The position numbers and the translations under genes were made by a program. This document shows, piece by piece, positions 1-7,848 of a stretch of 24,087 nt of DNA. Under the pieces are notes generated by a model that was not told the DNA's origin, searched no databases, and was given only the letters and a program-made list of their open reading frames with translations. The stretch's first letter is position 1, and every line of letters starts with the position of its first letter. Source of the stretch: JAVBSX01 sp031549565 (lineage in GTDB: Bacteria; Planctomycetota; Planctomycetia; Pirellulales; Thermoguttaceae); assembly GCA_031549565.1 (NCBI GenBank), contig JAVBPO010000056.1, positions 1 through 24,087 on the forward strand. The letters are read 5' to 3'.

Positions 1-111
1 CATGCTGAGGTATTCCGAAGCATCTGGTTTCAAGCCGTGTTCGCAACATAATGCGTGTTGCCGGATGCACCAGATTCTTCCCTCCGTGAGTACACTTCGT
101 TCAGAATGACA
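1..111. repeat. Imperfect inverted-repeat (MITE-like) element, left copy
   Basis: The segment reads CATGCTGAGG...TCAGAATGACA. Its left arm (CTGAGGTATTCCGAAGCATC) is roughly the reverse complement of its right arm (GATTCTTCC...GTTCAGAATGACA), so it could fold into a long imperfect hairpin with TGTCAT-type termini. The leading TGT of the left terminus would lie just outside the window. Bases 1-91 recur in direct orientation at 23997-24087 with a single mismatch (T at 5, C at 24001). It carries no open reading frame of its own. The terminus TGTCATTCTGA(G/A) resembles a short non-autonomous repeat type seen in many bacterial genomes; that resemblance is from memory. The true left boundary cannot be seen. 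Confidence 0.75.
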
Positions 112-264
112 ACTCACGACCCGGAAAATTTGCGCGCACCCTTACCACAAGACAATCATTGTCGCCGTATTTGCATAGAACACTTTGAAATTCTGTATGT
201 CGTCGAGGCCAACCACTTGGAAATCGTCTCTTTTCGTGATGCCAGAAGGAATATTTTACGCTGA
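112..264 (+). pseudogene. Possible C-terminal remnant of a RelE/ParE-like toxin gene
   Basis: An open frame runs out of the repeat element and ends at 264. Its last ~30 residues (HFEILYVVEANHLEIVSF then RDARRN) look like the final beta strands of RelE/ParE-type toxins, which typically read 'Y-x-I-x-Y-x-V...I-x-I-x-x-V-x-H-x-R-x-x'. No start codon belongs to this frame after the repeat, so if the resemblance is real the 5' part was lost where the repeat sits. The fragment is short and the match is by eye; chance is quite possible. Bases 265-287 hold nothing recognisable before hydG. Confidence 0.25.
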
Positions 265-287
265 TTTACTCATTTCCTACTTTAAAA

Positions 288-1730
288 ATGATCCGCAAAC
301 TATCCGATATGCAAATTTACAGCAAGAGCGGCTGCGACTTTATCGACGAAGGTCGATTCGCGGAGCTTTTGCGAACGAAGGCCGATCCCGGTCGGGTTCG
401 GGAAATCATCGCCAAGTCGCTCGACAAGAAAGCGCTCGAGCTGGACGAAACCGCGATGCTCCTTGCCGCCGATTCTCCGGAATTGGTCGAACTGATTTTT
501 GACGCCGCGCGCCAACTGAAACGGGACGTGTACGGCAACCGGATCGTGCTGTTCGCGCCGCTTTACATCGGCAACAAGTGCATGAACGACTGCGTCTACT
601 GCGCGTTTCGGGCGAGTAATCCGGCGCAGATCCGACAAACGCTCGACCGGGACGCCCTCCGTGACGAAGTTGAGATCATGCTCGACAACGGGCATAAACG
701 TACGATCGTCGTGTTCGGCGAACATCCCGATTATTCGCCGGAATACATTGCCGATTGCGTCCGTTACATTTATACGATCCACGCGAAAAACGGGGCGTCG
801 CTCCGCCGGATCAACGTCAACGCCGCGCCGCTGGATCACGAAGGGTACAAGATCGTCAAGGAAGCCGGGATCGGAACCTACCAGGTCTTCCAGGAGACGT
901 ACCACCGCCCGACGTACGAAAAAATGCACCCGGCGCGAACCCGGAAGGGAAACTTCAACTGGCGGCTCGAGTCCCACGCCCGGGCTTTGGAAGCGGGAAC
1001 CGACGACGTCGGAATCGGCGCGTTGGTCGGACTACACGATTGGAAATACGAAACGCTCGGCCTGGTCGCACACGCGATTCATTTGATGAAGCATTACAAC
1101 GTCGGTCCGCACACGATCAGTTTCCCGCGAATCCGCCCGGCCAGCGGCGTCAACTTGCAGGAAGTGATCGAAAATGATACCAGCGACTCCGATTTCCTGC
1201 GGCTCATTGCGATTTTGCGGCTGTCGGTTCCGTACACCGGCTTGATCCTCACGGCTCGGGAGCCGGCGCACATTCGCCGCGAAGCGCTCGGGTTCGGTGT
1301 TTCACAAATCGACGCCGGCAGCCGGATCGAAATCGGCGGATACGTCGACTCGAAATCGACGAAAGTGCAAACGCTCGAAAAAGAACAGTTTCAACTCGGC
1401 GACGAACGCTCGCTTGATGAAGTCGTCAAGCAACTCCTCGAAGATGGGTATGTTCCGAGTTTTTGTACCGCGTGTTATCGCTTGGGTCGGACCGGCGAAG
1501 TGTTCATGGAATACGCCAAGCCGGGCTTCATCCAGAATTTCTGCACACCGAACGCCTTGGCGACGCTCGAAGAGTACCTGGTCGACTACGCCGCCCCGGA
1601 AACCCGGGAAATCGGCGAAAAAACGATCGCCCGGGAAGTGGAACAGTTGGAAAACGATTCCAGAAAGAACAAGGTGCTCCGGAATATCGAGTTGATTAAA
1701 ACAACCGATCAACGAGACCTGTTCTTCTGA
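288..1730 (+). CDS. hydG: [FeFe]-hydrogenase H-cluster radical SAM maturase HydG
   Basis: HydG is a cytoplasmic radical-SAM tyrosine lyase that cleaves tyrosine to p-cresol and builds the Fe(CO)(CN) synthon used for the [FeFe]-hydrogenase active site. The 480-aa product has the radical-SAM cysteines C98-x3-C102-x2-C105 (CMNDCVYC) and, decisively, the HydG C-terminal cluster motif C393-x2-C396-x22-C419. This separates it from the shorter tyrosine lyase ThiH, which lacks that cluster. Length fits the family (about 470 aa). The start at 288 lacks a clear Shine-Dalgarno; an internal ATG at 309 is an alternative. It converges with the chemotaxis gene, 7 bp between stops. The partners hydE and hydF and the hydrogenase itself are not in this window, so they must lie elsewhere if the protein is functional. 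Confidence 0.95.
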   Translation: MIRKLSDMQIYSKSGCDFIDEGRFAELLRTKADPGRVREIIAKSLDKKALELDETAMLLAADSPELVELIFDAARQLKRDVYGNRIVLFAPLYIGNKCMNDCVYCAFRASNPAQIRQTLDRDALRDEVEIMLDNGHKRTIVVFGEHPDYSPEYIADCVRYIYTIHAKNGASLRRINVNAAPLDHEGYKIVKEAGIGTYQVFQETYHRPTYEKMHPARTRKGNFNWRLESHARALEAGTDDVGIGALVGLHDWKYETLGLVAHAIHLMKHYNVGPHTISFPRIRPASGVNLQEVIENDTSDSDFLRLIAILRLSVPYTGLILTAREPAHIRREALGFGVSQIDAGSRIEIGGYVDSKSTKVQTLEKEQFQLGDERSLDEVVKQLLEDGYVPSFCTACYRLGRTGEVFMEYAKPGFIQNFCTPNALATLEEYLVDYAAPETREIGEKTIAREVEQLENDSRKNKVLRNIELIKTTDQRDLFF

Positions 1731-1737
1731 TGATCCG

Positions 1738-3867
1738 CTACGATTTTTTCAGTTTGAACATGGCGACCAACTGCTGGAGTTCCCGGGTTTGGCTGCTGAT
1801 TTCGCCGGTCACGCTCGCGGTTTCCTCGGCGTTGGCCGTGTTCTGCTGCGTGACGGCGTCGATCTGATGCAAGCCTTGTGAAATCTGCGACACGCTTTGA
1901 GCCTGTTCGCTGCTTGAGGTGGCGATCCGGTTGATCAACTGCATTGTTTCGCCGGCGTGCTGGACGATTTCGTTGAGCATCTCGGCCGTTTGCGAAGCGA
2001 TTTGTGCGCCGTCGTTGATCTGCTTGTTGTTCCCCTTGATCATCTCGGACGTTTCTCCCGCCGCCTTGGCACTCCTCGCGGCCAGGTTGCGGACTTCTTC
2101 GGCGACGACGGCGAACCCCTTTCCGTGCGTTCCCGCCCGGGCCGCTTCCACGGCGGCGTTCAGGGCCAACAGGTTCGTCTGGAACGAAATGTCATCGATC
2201 ACTTTGATCACTTTTTGCACGTCCTGCGCGTTTTTCGTGATTTCCTGCATCGAGGAAACCATTCGATTCATCATCTCCTGGCCGGTGGTCCCGGCGTCGT
2301 TGGTTTTTCGGGCCAACTGGCTCGCTTCGTTCGCGTATTTCGCATTTTCGCCGGTTTGTCCGCCGATTTCGTTCATCGATGCGGTGATCTGCTCGATACT
2401 TGCCGCGGATTCCGTTGCGCCATTAGCGAGGCTTTCGCTGGAAGTCGCGATTTCCCGGGCGCCGGTCGTCACTTTTTCAACGGCGTCCGAAACGCTCAAG
2501 AGCGTGACATTGACCTTGTCGATCATCGCGTTGAGATTGAGGTTCATCTCGTCCTTTTCCGACTTGGTTTTGACCGAAACGGTCCAATCGCCGTCGGAAA
2601 GCGCGCGGGCCATTGAGGCGACCCCGACGTAATCGGAAACGATACTCTCCACGGTTCGCGAAAGGTTGCCGACCTCGTCGCCGCGACTGCGAAGCATCGG
2701 ATCGACCTGGACGGTAATATCTCCTTCCTGGACGACTTTGTTGAGCAACGCGGTAATTTTCGTCATTGCGCCGGCGATGTTTTGGGACAGAGCCAGCCCG
2801 AGGACAGCGCCCACACAAATCGCGATCAGTCCGATCGTCACGATCGACGCGTTCGCTTTGAACAACGTGTTATCGAGACTCTTGGCACTTTCGTCGGCTT
2901 TGGTCCGGGCGTTGGTCAGGATCGTATTGACGTTCTCGACGATTTGGTCCGCCGCGCTGTTCATGCTCTGAAAAGTCGTCGCCTGATCGACGACATGCTT
3001 GTTGTAATTTTCGATTTCTTTTTTCCAAGCTTCGTAATTGTCTTTCGCCGTGGTGGCATCCTCTCCGCTCGCGGCTGTCGTGAATTCGTCTTTAAGGATA
3101 CCGACCCGCTTGTCCAGATCGTCGAACAGGGTTTGAATTTCGCCATTCAATTCTTTCATTCGGTCCGCATCGGAAACCGCGATTTGTTCCCGGGTCAGAC
3201 GCCGTAGTTTTTCGACCAGTTCGAGCACATAGCCGAGCCGTTCCTGCCGTCCGACGAAACGTTCCGGAACGAACGTCGCTTCCTTGCCGTCTTTGTCGGC
3301 GACCATTTTTTTATCCCGCTCGATCAGTTCGCCGACCCGGTCGATGATGCTTTTGATCGCATTTTGCACATTATTCGCCTGACTAAGGCGTAATTTGGCG
3401 GAATCCAGGATCTCATCCTGAAGGTTTGTCCATTGGGTCGTGAACCGGTCATAGGCCACAAAACCAGCGAGCGCCTTTTTGCAGCGGTCGATATCTTCTT
3501 TGTCGCTTTCCGGATCGAGTTGTTTTTCGACTTTTTCCAGTTCGGCTTGCGCTTCTTTCAGGATTTTGGCCGTTCCGTCCACGAGATAATCGCGATAATA
3601 CAGTTTTCCCGCAATTTTTTTCCCATCCGGTGGTATCCTCATGTCTTTAACGGTCATCCCACGCATCGCGACGAAACGAATGTCGTAAATACATTTCTGC
3701 AAAACTTCGGATTGGATCACGATTTCCTTCTCTGCCGATTCTTTGTCGGCATACGTGTTGGCCAGTTGCAGGGCGAAATACCCGGTCAAACCGACGATCA
3801 ATAAAAGGAGAACGATCAGGGCGAAACTCGTCAGGAGCTTGGTTTTCAACGAAAATTGATTGAACAT
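1738..3867 (-). CDS. Methyl-accepting chemotaxis protein
   Basis: A 709-aa transmembrane chemoreceptor that would signal through CheA/CheW. Visible layout: a basic N terminus and first membrane helix (about residues 8-34), a largely helical, Lys/Glu/Asp-rich extracytoplasmic sensor of ~300 residues rather than a PAS/Cache-looking fold, a second membrane helix (about 340-365), a HAMP segment, then the cytoplasmic signalling hairpin (about 460-709). The conserved hairpin tip is seen in DISFQTNLLALNAAVEAARA followed by GKGFAVVAEEVRNLA. There is no obvious CheR/CheB-docking pentapeptide; the protein ends in FKLKKS. The ligand cannot be predicted. No other chemotaxis gene is adjacent. A minus-strand promoter candidate lies about 85 bp upstream. 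Confidence 0.95.
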   Translation of the reverse strand: MFNQFSLKTKLLTSFALIVLLLLIVGLTGYFALQLANTYADKESAEKEIVIQSEVLQKCIYDIRFVAMRGMTVKDMRIPPDGKKIAGKLYYRDYLVDGTAKILKEAQAELEKVEKQLDPESDKEDIDRCKKALAGFVAYDRFTTQWTNLQDEILDSAKLRLSQANNVQNAIKSIIDRVGELIERDKKMVADKDGKEATFVPERFVGRQERLGYVLELVEKLRRLTREQIAVSDADRMKELNGEIQTLFDDLDKRVGILKDEFTTAASGEDATTAKDNYEAWKKEIENYNKHVVDQATTFQSMNSAADQIVENVNTILTNARTKADESAKSLDNTLFKANASIVTIGLIAICVGAVLGLALSQNIAGAMTKITALLNKVVQEGDITVQVDPMLRSRGDEVGNLSRTVESIVSDYVGVASMARALSDGDWTVSVKTKSEKDEMNLNLNAMIDKVNVTLLSVSDAVEKVTTGAREIATSSESLANGATESAASIEQITASMNEIGGQTGENAKYANEASQLARKTNDAGTTGQEMMNRMVSSMQEITKNAQDVQKVIKVIDDISFQTNLLALNAAVEAARAGTHGKGFAVVAEEVRNLAARSAKAAGETSEMIKGNNKQINDGAQIASQTAEMLNEIVQHAGETMQLINRIATSSSEQAQSVSQISQGLHQIDAVTQQNTANAEETASVTGEISSQTRELQQLVAMFKLKKS

Positions 3868-3951
3868 GGGAATCGATATTATCGAGAGGGATAATTTTTC
3901 AGTACTGAATTGTGTTTAATTGTAGCTGTTAAAATTCGAGATATCCCTGTT

Positions 3952-3979
3952 AAGATAGGTTATAAATAGGGATTGTCAA
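3952..3979 (-). promoter_or_regulatory. Candidate sigma70-type promoter for the chemotaxis gene
   Basis: On the minus strand TTGACA (3979-3974) is followed after 16 bases by TATCTT (3957-3952), a good -35/-10 pair directed into the chemoreceptor gene. The inverted repeat ATCCCT (3943-3948) / AGGGAT (3968-3973) brackets this promoter and could bind a regulator. The rest of the 285-bp divergent intergenic region shows no convincing promoter for the plus-strand transporter gene. Confidence 0.5.
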
Positions 3980-4152
3980 TGAAATTGTCGGTTTTGCATA
4001 AATTTGGCGTATTATTCTCGGAAAGATTTCGTCCCCGGTCTCTCCCACTTCCCGATTGAACGGTTTTATGCGACAATCTCGGCGTAGTGATTTTTTCGGC
4101 CGAGGCTCGAGTCAGGAAGTGAGAGCCAGGCTTCCTCCAAAGCCGATACCTC

Positions 4153-6312
4153 ATGAAATCGATTCTGTTTCTGCGCTCGACTTTTTGGTGCTTCTTTTTT
4201 TTCACCTCCTGTCTTTGCACCTTTCCCGCACCGGTTTCCGGAGAGGAGTCGACGATCCCTCCTCAGGATCTTGCCGCTTACAAGGAAGAGTATGACCTCA
4301 TCAATCCACAGGAGCGCGTGGAGAAATCGAAAACCGCCTCGGACGATTCTTCCGGCCCCCACTTTCACAACCTGATCGAGAACCCGCGAATCCTGTTCGA
4401 CCTCGTCCCCCCACCGCCGGCCCGATGGGATTTGAGCGAAAAATTTCAGTCGATCGAGCAGTTCCAAGGCATTGACCCGATCCTGACCATCGTCGAACCG
4501 GGCGAAACGAAAATCGTCGAGCCGTCGCTTGAAGGAAACACGTTTATCCTGAACTGGAAAGGAATCGGAAACAGCGAAATCACGCTGGAAGCGATGAATC
4601 CGGAGACCGGGTTCACCGTTTACGATAAAATCCGCTGCGAAGCGTGGACTCCGAATTACTGGACGATGTTCTTTTCCGTCGTCGGCGGGGTCGGCATCTT
4701 TCTTCTCGGCATGAAATACATGTCTGAAGGGCTGCAAACGGTTGCCGGAGAAAGTCTGCGTCGCATGATTGCCCTGGTTACGGACAACCGCTTTCTCGCG
4801 ATCGGCGTCGGGCTTTTCACGACCGCCCTCATTCAATCGAGCAGCGTAACGACCGTTATGGTCGTCGGATTCATCAACTCGCAAATCATGACCCTTTCCC
4901 AAGGGATCGGCGTGATCATGGGCGCGAACATCGGGACGACGATTACCGGCTGGATTCTGGTACTCGACATTGGAAAGTACGGACTGCCGATTCTCGGTTT
5001 CGCCGGATTCGTCTACATGTTCTCCAAGCACGACAAAACGCGTTTCATCGCCATGGCGGTCATGGGGCTCGGGTTCGTGTTTTTCGGTTTGGAACTGATG
5101 CAAAAAGGGTTTGCGTTCCTTCGGGATCTGCCGAGTTTTACCGCCTGGATGAATTCGTTCCACGCCGACACGTATATCGGAGTGTTGAAATGCGTCGGGA
5201 TCGGTTGTCTCTTGACGTTGATCGTCCAATCCTCGTCGGCGACGTTGGCGATCACGATTTCGCTGGCCGCGATCGGGATCATTCCGTACGAAACGGCCGG
5301 GGCACTCGTGCTCGGAGAGAACATCGGAACGACGATCACCGCGTTTCTCGCTTCGATCGGCTCGACGACCAACGCTCGCCGGGCCGCGTATTTTCACATT
5401 CTGTTCAATGTGATCGGCGTCGCCTGGGTTTCGCTCTTGTTTCTCTCGGTCATGGTTCCGACGATCAAGTACCTGGTCGGGACCAATGAACACGGCGTCG
5501 TGGTCGATACGACCAAAGCGATCGCGTTAACGCACACGTTGTTCAACGTGATCAACACGCTCCTGTTCATCCCGTTCACGCGGGTATTCGCCGATCTTTT
5601 GACGCGATTCGTTCCGGAACGGGAAGGGAAGGAAAAGAAATCGTATTTGACCGGATTGCATGTCCGTTTGCTGGAAACTTCGGCGATTTCGATCGAACGG
5701 TCCCGCGTCGAAGTGCTTCGCATGTCCAACGACTGTACGGAATTGGCCCAGTGGGTCGAGACAATCGTCCAGTCTCCCACACCGGATGAAAAACTCATCG
5801 ATCAGGCGTTTCGGCAGGAAGAAGTGCTCGACATGCTCCAAGACGAAGTGATCGAATTCATGGCCGACCTTCTTTCCGGAAATGTGTCGCACGATGTCGC
5901 CGAAATCGCGCGGAGCCAGTTGAAAATGGCCGACGAACTCGAATCGATCAGCGATTACCTGATCGTGATTCTCAAATCGGCGCTGAAACTGCAGAAATCC
6001 GGCCTCACATTACCGGAACCAATCCAGACGCAAATCTGCGAGTTGCACAACCAGGTCGAAGCGTATATGCTGATGATTCACCGCTATTACGCCGCGAGAA
6101 AAGACGGTATCGAGCTTTTAACCGAGGTTCATGCCCAAGGCCGCAGCATCACCAGCCGTGTCAAATCGATCCGGGACATTTTTCTCAAGCAGATGTCCGA
6201 AGACCGGCTCGACCCGCAGGTCATCATGGCCGTCAACACGCAACTGAACGCCTACCGCCGCGTCCGGGAACACTCCCAAAACGTCGCCGAAGCGATCGTC
6301 GGCGTGAAATGA
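4153..6312 (+). CDS. Na/Pi cotransporter family protein with PhoU-like C-terminal domain
   Basis: A 719-aa inner-membrane protein likely to import phosphate with sodium. It has an N-terminal signal-like hydrophobic segment (about residues 6-25), then a ~130-residue extracytoplasmic region that is unusual for the family. The membrane domain follows from about residue 168, carrying the two inverted Na_Pi_cotrans repeats: QSSSVTTVMVVGF with GANIGTTITG near 226, and QSSSATLAITIS with GENIGTTITA near 357. The last ~215 residues are helical and PhoU-like (two three-helix-bundle type segments), as in bacterial NptA-like proteins. No Shine-Dalgarno is visible; the start gives the signal-like N terminus. 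It converges with the next gene, 7 bp between stops. It stands alone, without pst or pho genes. Confidence 0.92.
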   Translation: MKSILFLRSTFWCFFFFTSCLCTFPAPVSGEESTIPPQDLAAYKEEYDLINPQERVEKSKTASDDSSGPHFHNLIENPRILFDLVPPPPARWDLSEKFQSIEQFQGIDPILTIVEPGETKIVEPSLEGNTFILNWKGIGNSEITLEAMNPETGFTVYDKIRCEAWTPNYWTMFFSVVGGVGIFLLGMKYMSEGLQTVAGESLRRMIALVTDNRFLAIGVGLFTTALIQSSSVTTVMVVGFINSQIMTLSQGIGVIMGANIGTTITGWILVLDIGKYGLPILGFAGFVYMFSKHDKTRFIAMAVMGLGFVFFGLELMQKGFAFLRDLPSFTAWMNSFHADTYIGVLKCVGIGCLLTLIVQSSSATLAITISLAAIGIIPYETAGALVLGENIGTTITAFLASIGSTTNARRAAYFHILFNVIGVAWVSLLFLSVMVPTIKYLVGTNEHGVVVDTTKAIALTHTLFNVINTLLFIPFTRVFADLLTRFVPEREGKEKKSYLTGLHVRLLETSAISIERSRVEVLRMSNDCTELAQWVETIVQSPTPDEKLIDQAFRQEEVLDMLQDEVIEFMADLLSGNVSHDVAEIARSQLKMADELESISDYLIVILKSALKLQKSGLTLPEPIQTQICELHNQVEAYMLMIHRYYAARKDGIELLTEVHAQGRSITSRVKSIRDIFLKQMSEDRLDPQVIMAVNTQLNAYRRVREHSQNVAEAIVGVK

Positions 6313-6319
6313 GGATGGA

Positions 6320-7327
6320 CTATCTGCGAATCGCGTTTTGTTGGAATTGGTGTATTTCGTTCACCATGCGTTCGTTGTCTTTTTGGAGCTTGTCGATCTT
6401 CTGCTGCATTTGTTTGCATTCGGCGATTTTCGCGTCGAGCAACTGTTTTACTTCCTGACGCTGCGATTCCATTTGCTGCGTTTCTTTTTCGATCTGGCTG
6501 TTTTCGTTTTGACAGTCCGTCAGGGCTTGTGTCGCCAGTTTGTTCGAAGCGTCGATGGTCGCTTCTTGCGCTCGTTTTTCATCGAGCAGCGCCGAATTTT
6601 CGATTCGCTTTTGATAGTAGTAAGTCAAAAGCGTCCCGAAGTCGTAAGAAGTGTAGTTTTCCGGATCTTTGTCGTATTGGGCATATTGGGATCGAACCGG
6701 TTCCGGGAGATACTTTTCCTTTTCCGCATCGGACAGATTCGTAAACAAGTCGGGACGGTCCGTGGGACATTTCGAGAAAATCGACCAGGCGGCATTGGTT
6801 TCCGCGATCTGTTCCGGGGGGACCTGTGAGATTTCATTCCGACTGGACAGCAGATTCTGCATCTCCAAGTCGGTCATGACATCCAGAGAAATCGCGGCGA
6901 CATCCTGCCCTTGGATCTGGGACACGCTGAAACGTCCGAGATATTTCCCTCCCTGTCCGAACGGTCTTTGGTCGAAAACGTAAATCGTATCGCCGACTTT
7001 CATCGTCGAGGTCGTTTCCGATTTGATCGTGAAAACGATCTGGGCATGTTTGTTTTGCGTGGATTCCACCGCTTTCGGTGCGCAGAAGAGCCAGTTTTCA
7101 GCGCGATCGGCCAAAAGAGCGGCGTTGCGTACATCCCAAGTCGGGACGCCCTTTTCATAATCGGAGTCCGCCGCGATGGATTTGAGGGCGGCGGCCGTTT
7201 CGTCTTCCATCTTCTTGATCGCCGCGCCTTGTTTGACGTTGTTGCTCATGACCTTAGCCGACCAAAACGTCGCAAGCACCCCCAAAAGACAGATCAAAAA
7301 GATAAGAACCTTATTCCAAATATTCAT
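6320..7327 (-). CDS. Membrane-anchored coiled-coil protein, function unknown
   Basis: A 335-aa protein starting MNIWNKVLIFLICLLGVL, an N-terminal membrane anchor (about residues 5-27) with no evident cleavage site. A middle domain of about 180 residues contains a beta-rich stretch around VGDTIYVFDQRPFGQGGKYL, reading like a small barrel or lipoyl/OB-type fold. The C-terminal ~85 residues (about 250-333) are a Gln/Glu/Lys-rich coiled coil. I recall similar anchored proteins among planctomycete hypotheticals but know no function. It is transcribed divergently from the TolC-like gene, with a strong promoter candidate 230 bp upstream. The anchor plus coiled coil would suit a periplasmic scaffold, but that is speculation. 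Confidence 0.85.
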   Translation of the reverse strand: MNIWNKVLIFLICLLGVLATFWSAKVMSNNVKQGAAIKKMEDETAAALKSIAADSDYEKGVPTWDVRNAALLADRAENWLFCAPKAVESTQNKHAQIVFTIKSETTSTMKVGDTIYVFDQRPFGQGGKYLGRFSVSQIQGQDVAAISLDVMTDLEMQNLLSSRNEISQVPPEQIAETNAAWSIFSKCPTDRPDLFTNLSDAEKEKYLPEPVRSQYAQYDKDPENYTSYDFGTLLTYYYQKRIENSALLDEKRAQEATIDASNKLATQALTDCQNENSQIEKETQQMESQRQEVKQLLDAKIAECKQMQQKIDKLQKDNERMVNEIHQFQQNAIRR

Positions 7328-7848
7328 TGCACTGAGGAAATTGTCGTTGTCTTGTTGTCAACGGGGCACGACGTCTATCACCCCGTAATCGTATCGGCAC
7401 TTCCGCGATCCAAGAGTACGGGAACTTCGAAATGTACAAAACCGGGCGTCCAGGACGCTCCGGCTAAACGGGTAATAACTTCAATACGCAAAAGCCGCAG
7501 AACCGCTAAAAACCACCCGGTCTCGCCGGATTCCAACGAAAGCGAGTCCCTGTGCGAAATGTACCCTTTTTTAGTGCTCTTGTCAACAAAACCATTCCTG
7601 TGACTTGCGAAAAGCGAAAAAGCGTATGGGAAACTCGTTTGGAGCGTTGCATTCCCTACAACCCGTACAACCCTGTCGTCAGGCACGATTATTTCAACTC
7701 TTCCGGGTGGTTTACCCCCTCCATTCGGTAAAGCGTGATCTTTCGTTGAGACGATAACAAACGGGACCCCTCTGTATCGAACTGTTTCGAGGTACAGATC
7801 AGTAAATATTTGCGGATTGTATCGGTAAAACAATAAAAGCGGATTATT
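7328..7848. other. Divergent intergenic region, no supported gene; hairpin ahead of the TolC-like gene
   Basis: This 521-bp stretch is less GC-rich than the genes beside it. It holds the minus-strand promoter described separately and an inverted repeat CTGTATCGAA (7772-7781) / TTCGA-GG-TACAG (7786-7797) about 50 bp before the TolC-like start, which could be a regulatory hairpin. A long minus-strand frame crosses it but shows no recognisable protein and runs into the TolC-like gene, so I do not call it. Confidence 0.5.
7558..7586 (-). promoter_or_regulatory. Near-consensus promoter for the coiled-coil protein gene
   Basis: On the minus strand TTGACA (7586-7581) is followed after exactly 17 bases by TACATT (7563-7558). 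Transcription would begin near 7551 and run into the gene starting at 7327, giving an untranslated leader of about 225 nt. No ATG occurs in that leader. The leader also holds the GACAAC-rich stretch TTGACAACAAGACAACGACA just before the gene. Confidence 0.65.

Noticed and set aside
4066..5493. 475-codon minus-strand frame opposite the Na/Pi transporter gene
   Set aside because: It is rich in Arg/Asp/His with no domain, and lies fully antisense to a well-supported membrane protein; codon bias of the real gene explains it.
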